Translations under genes and position numbers: made by a program
The notes under the pieces: generated by a model
The model's input: only the letters and a program-made list of their open reading frames with translations
Told to the model about the DNA's origin: nothing
Database searches by the model: none
Origin: Neobacillus cucumis
GTDB taxonomy: Bacteria; Bacillota; Bacilli; Bacillales_B; DSM-18226
Reading direction: 5' to 3'
Length of the DNA: 64,000 bases
Assembly (NCBI RefSeq): GCF_016107705.1
Contig: NZ_JAEHGC010000007.1
Span: forward strand, 186,001 to 250,000
Part shown: one piece after another, positions 59,869-64,000 of the stretch
Layout of the letters: every line of letters begins with the position of its first letter
How positions within the stretch are numbered: position 1 is the stretch's first letter

Positions 59869-59988
59869 ATGTGCATCGGTGGATACGGTTACGGCTATGG
59901 ATATGGCGGCTATGGCGGCGGTAGTTTTGTTTTAATCGTTGTTTTGTTCATTCTTTTAATCATTGTTGGAGCAGCTTGTTTTTATTAA
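59869..59988 (+). CDS. YjcZ-type micro-protein, 39 aa
   Basis: Starts MCIGGYGYGYGYGGYGGGSF, then the helix [19 protein letters not shown] shared with its neighbour. The Gly-Tyr head is typical of YjcZ proteins found in spore coats and forespore membranes of Bacillus. AAAGGGGG precedes the ATG, and a terminator follows. Confidence 0.85.
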   Translation: MCIGGYGYGYGYGGYGGGSFVLIVVLFILLIIVGAACFY

Positions 59989-60023
59989 TTTGATTAAGAC
60001 CCTAAAATTAGAGGTTTTAAGAA

Positions 60024-60051
60024 GGAAAAAGCCTCAAAAAGGCTTTTTTCC
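60024..60051 (+). terminator. Terminator of the YjcZ pair
   Basis: GGAAAAAGCC (60024-60033) pairs with GGCTTTTTTCC (60041-60051) over a 7-base loop, with T-rich tail inside. Confidence 0.8.
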
Positions 60052-60261
60052 ATTTATATAAATTCTACGAAATGAAAAGCATTAGAAATCGGACTGGTGA
60101 CCTCTTTTTTTAAAAAAATAATCCTCGTTCCTTTTCCTATTAATACAACATTGGAAACCCTTTCTTACCATGATTTACTCCCTCGCGCAACAAAATATTT
60201 ATCCTAAAAATTAAAAAAATATGTTATATTCAAGTAAATCAAAATTTGAGGTGAGTTCATA

Positions 60262-61359
60262 ATGAAACTACAAACAAAACGTGCCTATAATTTTAATGCT
60301 GGTCCCTCTGCCTTACCGATTGCCGTCCTGGAAAAAGCACAACAGGAATTAATTGATTTCCGCGGAACAGGAATGTCTGTGATGGAGCTTAGCCACCGCA
60401 GCAAAGCGTATGAAGTTGTACATAATCAGGCAATTAGCAATTTAAGAGAATTGCTATCTATTCCTGAGAACTATGAAGTCCTTTTCCTTCAAGGTGGAGC
60501 GAGTCTTCAGTTTTCGATGATTCCAATGAATTTTTTACAGCCGGGAAAACAAGCGGCCTATGTGATGACAGGATCTTGGTCTGAAAAAGCCTTCAAAGAG
60601 ACCGCACTATTCGGGGAAGCTTATCAAGCTGCATCTACGAAAGAAGACAAGTATCGCAGCATTCCTAAGCTTGATGAATTGCAGTATAAACAGGATGATG
60701 CCTATGTACACATTACTTCTAACAATACGATTTACGGTACAGAGTGGAAGGAATACCCGAATACTGGAGACGTTCCGTTGATTGCCGATATGTCGAGTGA
60801 TATTCTTTCTAGACCAATTGATGTCAGCAAATTCGCACTTATTTACGCTGGTGCCCAGAAAAACCTTGGCCCATCTGGCGTAACCGTTGTGATTATTCGC
60901 AAAGATTTCCTTGAACAAGCGAACAGCAATATCCCAACAATGCTGAAGTACAGCACGCACTCTAAAAACAATTCATTGTATAACACACCACCAACCTTTG
61001 GTATTTATATGCTTGGCGAAGTTCTTAATTGGGCTCGAGAGCTGGGTGGAATAGAGGCGATTGCTGAGCTTAATGAGAAAAAAGCAAAACTCATTTATGA
61101 TGCAATCGATTCAAGTGAAGGTTACTACATCGGCCATGCTGAAAAGGACAGCCGTTCATTGATGAACATCACCTTCAACTTAAAAGATGAAGAATTAGAA
61201 AAGAAATTCTTAGAACAAGCAAAACAAGAAGGCTTTGTTGGAGTAAACGGTCACCGTTCTATTGGCGGGTGCCGCGTTTCTACTTACAATGCAGTTCCGT
61301 ATGAGGCTTGTCAGGCATTTAGCCAGTTTATGGTGAAGTTTCAGAAAGAAAATAACTAA
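60262..61359 (+). CDS. serC: Phosphoserine aminotransferase
   Basis: Pyridoxal-phosphate enzyme converting 3-phosphohydroxypyruvate to phosphoserine in serine synthesis (and used in B6 chemistry in some bacteria). N-terminus YNFNAGPSALP, MSVMELSHRSKAY, cofactor Lys200 in YAGAQKNLGPSG and C-terminal GFVGVNGHRSIGGCRVSTYNA (shown in part). Length 365 aa is normal. Start follows GAGGTG. Monocistronic; serA is not adjacent. Confidence 0.97.
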   Translation: MKLQTKRAYNFNAGPSALPIAVLEKAQQELIDFRGTGMSVMELSHRSKAYEVVHNQAISNLRELLSIPENYEVLFLQGGASLQFSMIPMNFLQPGKQAAYVMTGSWSEKAFKETALFGEAYQAASTKEDKYRSIPKLDELQYKQDDAYVHITSNNTIYGTEWKEYPNTGDVPLIADMSSDILSRPIDVSKFALIYAGAQKNLGPSGVTVVIIRKDFLEQANSNIPTMLKYSTHSKNNSLYNTPPTFGIYMLGEVLNWARELGGIEAIAELNEKKAKLIYDAIDSSEGYYIGHAEKDSRSLMNITFNLKDEELEKKFLEQAKQEGFVGVNGHRSIGGCRVSTYNAVPYEACQAFSQFMVKFQKENN

Positions 61360-61364
61360 AAATA

Positions 61365-61401
61365 AAAAAGAGACTGCTTAATCTATTTGCAGTCTCTTTT
61401 T
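61365..61401. terminator. Bidirectional terminator between serC and the DedA-PAP2 gene
   Basis: AAAAAGAGACTGC (61365-61377) pairs perfectly with GCAGTCTCTTTTT (61389-61401). Confidence 0.92.
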
Positions 61402-61406
61402 ACATT

Positions 61407-62684
61407 TCAACCCTTATCCAAAATAAGGCGGAGCAGTTCAAATAATAAAAAGTTAAAAAAGATCCAGACACCGCCATATACATACCCTCCCATAATGTCG
61501 CTTGGTAGTATATTTGAAGTTACGATGTTCGCAATGGTTATGAACATTAATAATATAAGCCCCAAAAATGGTACAACTATGGTTATTACATTCGTTTTCG
61601 AATGACGGACCAATAAAAAGATACATGTTCCATAGATGATGATCAAAATCATCGCATTTAGATCTGGAAAATTACCTGAATGAAATTTCCCTACGAACCC
61701 AAATGATTGAAGGTAAAAAAAGACCTTCATGAGCAAATCATGAAATGTTTTTGACCCGGCGATTGTAACTAGTAATAAAAGATACTCTAATCCCCTATTT
61801 CGTCCTTTCCTCCAAATCCTAATAACCGTGATCGCTATGATTGCACCAAGAAGATATGGTGATTGTAATACTAGAAATCCCACCATCCATCCTAAATACA
61901 CCGCAGATTTAACCAGATATTCCGTTACATCATTGAATTCTGTAAAATCATTAGCCAAATAGTCTTGTGCAATGCCCAACATTAAGATGATCATTCCAAT
62001 AAAAGCGAGGGTAAGAAAAATAAGAAAGATTTCAGTTGCCCGAATTGTTTTAAAACGGAAGATTAACCATTTTACGAAACGAATGAAAAAGTCTTTAATT
62101 TGATTTTTATAAAATCGATACACAAAATACCCTGCTAACAATAGGGCAAAAATAATAATGAAAATGACAAAATATTTACTAGCTGCATGATGGAAAACCT
62201 GCCAGCGAGGCCCTAATACCTTTCCAAGTGTAATAAAGCAAAATCCCCAAAGGAACGAACCAATATAAGCTGAAATAAAAAATTTTCGGAACGGCATTTT
62301 TGAAATACCTGAAATATACCCGGTGAAATGTCGAATTCCCGGTATGAAATAAGCAATGATCAACAATTTACTTCCGGACCGTTCAAACCAGGCAGCGGTT
62401 TTTCTATAACGTTCAGGTCCTAGATGAATATATTTCCCGTATCTTTCGATAAGTTTATATCCCCCTGCCCTCCCAATCCAATACGTAACTGTAATACCTG
62501 CACCACCTGCTAAAAAAACGGTCAGAAGTGCCATAATGTAATTCATTTTTCCCTGATAGACAAAATATCCTGCATAACTCATTAAAAACTCCCCAGATAT
62601 AGGTAGAGCCATAAGTTCAAGAAAAATCCCGATAAATAGAATCAGATAACTGTGCAGTTCAAATAAAGTAATTAAATGTGACAT
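61407..62684 (-). CDS. DedA-family protein fused to a degenerate PAP2-like domain
   Basis: The first half (about 1-195) is a DedA/SNARE-associated membrane protein: ELMALPISGEFLMSYAGYF, WIGRAGGYKLIERYGKY, FIPGIRHFTGYISGISKM and the FGSFLWG-like YIGSFLWGFCFI. DedA proteins flip undecaprenyl phosphate or phosphatidylethanolamine. The second half (225-425) has PAP2 topology, but the phosphatase motifs are eroded: NFPDLNAM replaces FPSGHAM and NILPSDIMGGYVYGGVW replaces H(Y)PSDVLAGYLLG, so both catalytic histidines are lost. Start is ATG 62684, eight bases after GGAGG; the TTG at 62699 overlaps that site. Confidence 0.85.
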   Translation of the reverse strand: MSHLITLFELHSYLILFIGIFLELMALPISGEFLMSYAGYFVYQGKMNYIMALLTVFLAGGAGITVTYWIGRAGGYKLIERYGKYIHLGPERYRKTAAWFERSGSKLLIIAYFIPGIRHFTGYISGISKMPFRKFFISAYIGSFLWGFCFITLGKVLGPRWQVFHHAASKYFVIFIIIFALLLAGYFVYRFYKNQIKDFFIRFVKWLIFRFKTIRATEIFLIFLTLAFIGMIILMLGIAQDYLANDFTEFNDVTEYLVKSAVYLGWMVGFLVLQSPYLLGAIIAITVIRIWRKGRNRGLEYLLLLVTIAGSKTFHDLLMKVFFYLQSFGFVGKFHSGNFPDLNAMILIIIYGTCIFLLVRHSKTNVITIVVPFLGLILLMFITIANIVTSNILPSDIMGGYVYGGVWIFFNFLLFELLRLILDKG

Positions 62685-62947
62685 AGATAATGCCTCCAAA
62701 TTTTAAGAGAAACGAACTAAATTGACCATAATCTGATTTAGTTCTAACAACAATGTAGCACGTTTTATGAATACAATTTGCATCTTCATGAATTATTAAT
62801 TCTTTATTCAGAGAACGTACAAGTTCGTTTTATATACTTAGAATACCCGATTATGGAGATCAAGAAACTTTTTTAGAAAATAGAAAAAAACAGATACAGT
62901 TGCCATTAAAATTGGGGTTCAGTTAAAAAATTGGGGGAGGTAAAACC

Positions 62948-64000
62948 ATGAAAAGATTGGTAGAAGCAACCATGCAAAGAGCCGTTCTTATGATAGTATG
63001 TGTTGTCATCATTTTGGCTTGGGGAGGTATTTCTGCATTCCAAATGCAACGAGATTATTTACCCGGAATAAACAATACTACCCTTTCGGTTAGTATGAGA
63101 GTACCTGGATATCAGGCAGCTCAAGTAAAACAACAAGTGACAGATAATCTGGCAAGTGCCGTCAAAACAGTAGACGGGTTATCCAATGTGGAAAGTACAT
63201 CTTATGATGGTGGATTATTTATGAGTTTGTATTTTCCTATGAATACTGACATGAAACTAGCTGAGGATCAAGTGAATAAAGCATTGGCAAATGCGGATCT
63301 TCCACAAACCATTACTACTTCTCCTTCGGTAACTCGATTAACAACCAGCTCATTCCCAATTCTGACTTATAGCTTAACAAGTTCAAAATTGAATGAACCA
63401 ACTCTTCGCTCAACAGCACAGCAGGAAATTGTTAAACAATTAAAATCTGTTCCTGGTGTTGCTGATGTTTCTGTATTTGGCGGAGCAAAAGATGGTTATG
63501 TACTAACCATTCGCATGAAAGACCTGGTCAAAAATGGATTAACATTAGATGATTTGAATAAATCATTTTCATTGGCTGTTCCATCCATGCCGCAAGGGAA
63601 TATTGTAAACAACCAATTATCAATACCTGTAACGTTTGATGGATTACAATTAACTCCAAAGCAAATGGCAACTGCAACGATTACAAATAAAGCTGGAAAA
63701 GCAATTCCTGTTTCTGCATTTGGGACCGTAACACATTCCTTAAATGACCTGAAAACTGTCTCCAGAACAAATGGAACACCAAGTGTTACGTTAAATGTAA
63801 TCAAAACACCATCAGCCAACATCACAGATGTTGCCGATCAGGTAAAGGACCGTGTTTCACATCTTCACTTGGAAACGATCAATCCAAAAGATGTTTCATT
63901 CCAGGTTTTGCTTGACCGTGAACAAGAATTAAACAGCTCATTATTTGGACTCATACGAGAAGGTTTGCTTGGCTGCTTGTTCTCGATGATCTGTGTGTTC
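62948..64000 (+). CDS. RND-family efflux pump (AcrB/SwrC type), N-terminal part
   Basis: The frame runs off the window after 351 codons. It starts MKRLVEATMQRAVLMIVCVV (helix 1, with GGGAGG upstream) and continues with the RND opening LPGINNTTLSVSMRVPGYQA, then porter-domain features PGVADVSVFGGAKDGYVLTI and LTLDDLNKSF, and a second hydrophobic segment begins LFGLIREGLLGCLFSMICVF. A Gram-positive HAE1/SwrC-like pump for surfactants or drugs is likely. A GAAC-N6-GTTC inverted repeat (62813-62826) lies upstream as a weak operator candidate. Confidence 0.9.
   Translation, partial: MKRLVEATMQRAVLMIVCVVIILAWGGISAFQMQRDYLPGINNTTLSVSMRVPGYQAAQVKQQVTDNLASAVKTVDGLSNVESTSYDGGLFMSLYFPMNTDMKLAEDQVNKALANADLPQTITTSPSVTRLTTSSFPILTYSLTSSKLNEPTLRSTAQQEIVKQLKSVPGVADVSVFGGAKDGYVLTIRMKDLVKNGLTLDDLNKSFSLAVPSMPQGNIVNNQLSIPVTFDGLQLTPKQMATATITNKAGKAIPVSAFGTVTHSLNDLKTVSRTNGTPSVTLNVIKTPSANITDVADQVKDRVSHLHLETINPKDVSFQVLLDREQELNSSLFGLIREGLLGCLFSMICVF

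Noticed and set aside
63496..63825. Minus-strand 109-codon frame
   Set aside because: Antisense shadow of the RND pump, whose plus-strand frame is open to the window end and clearly coding.
1..64000. CRISPR array, tRNA/rRNA genes, transposases, prophage genes
   Set aside because: Looked for repeats at regular spacing, cloverleaf-like segments and transposase motifs; none seen. The Gp49-like gene is isolated and does not indicate a prophage.

Overview
The window looks like chromosomal DNA of a low-GC, endospore-forming Bacillaceae (Bacillus or Neobacillus type). Evidence: a complete gerA-type germination operon, a LysM/GH18 spore-cortex glucosaminidase, two YjcZ-type micro-proteins, yjlC-ndh, pdxST/pdxR, glnK-glnL/glsA, an MhqR quinone-stress cluster, strong AGGAGG ribosome sites and many TTG/GTG starts. 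I saw no rRNA, tRNA, CRISPR array, prophage or intact insertion sequence.

Layout. 1-10 kb: tail of a membrane-anchored GH27 alpha-galactosidase, yjlC-ndh, an L,D-transpeptidase, a cold-shock protein, a CarD-type RNA polymerase regulator, and a NarL/DesK-type two-component operon whose kinase is frameshifted near its N-terminus. 10-19 kb: small hypothetical genes, a double-GNAT acetyltransferase, a CysJ-like reductase lacking its flavodoxin domain, a DoxX protein, and an EmrAB-type efflux operon with a marR gene, facing a divergent tetR gene across a dense operator region. 19-32 kb: glsA plus an APC permease divergent from glnK-glnL, the gerA-B-C operon, and pdxST divergent from pdxR. 32-46 kb: accessory genes, a decayed DUF3231 gene, a 26-residue membrane peptide, the mhqR-doxX-mhqO-flavin reductase-mhqD cluster with three copies of one operator, an AmiS/UreI channel homologue, an SPFH protein plus a ribbon-helix-helix protein behind a 30-bp palindrome, a SleL-like enzyme, and an SDR-ArsR operon with a perfect 20-bp palindrome. 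46-64 kb: a YedF/DsrE-like protein, a YwbD-type rRNA methyltransferase, an MBL hydrolase and LysR beside a thioredoxin, a Gp49-like protein, YfmQ, a MocR regulator, small membrane proteins, brnQ, an OmpR-type two-component system, serC, a DedA protein fused to a degenerate PAP2 domain, and the start of an RND pump that runs off the window.

How parts work together. Several modules are regulator plus target with visible operators: the MarR/TetR efflux switch, MhqR with three operators, ArsR-SDR, and glnKL with glsA. The most informative non-coding signal is a four-hexamer array with 11-bp phasing that occurs twice, once before the OmpR-type two-component operon and once before the DUF2269/DUF6220 membrane-protein pair 3.9 kb away. 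It suggests an unreported regulatory link. Many genes are followed by clear intrinsic terminators. I moved many starts to the codon that has a correctly spaced ribosome site, because the longest reading frame often begins inside the Shine-Dalgarno sequence.
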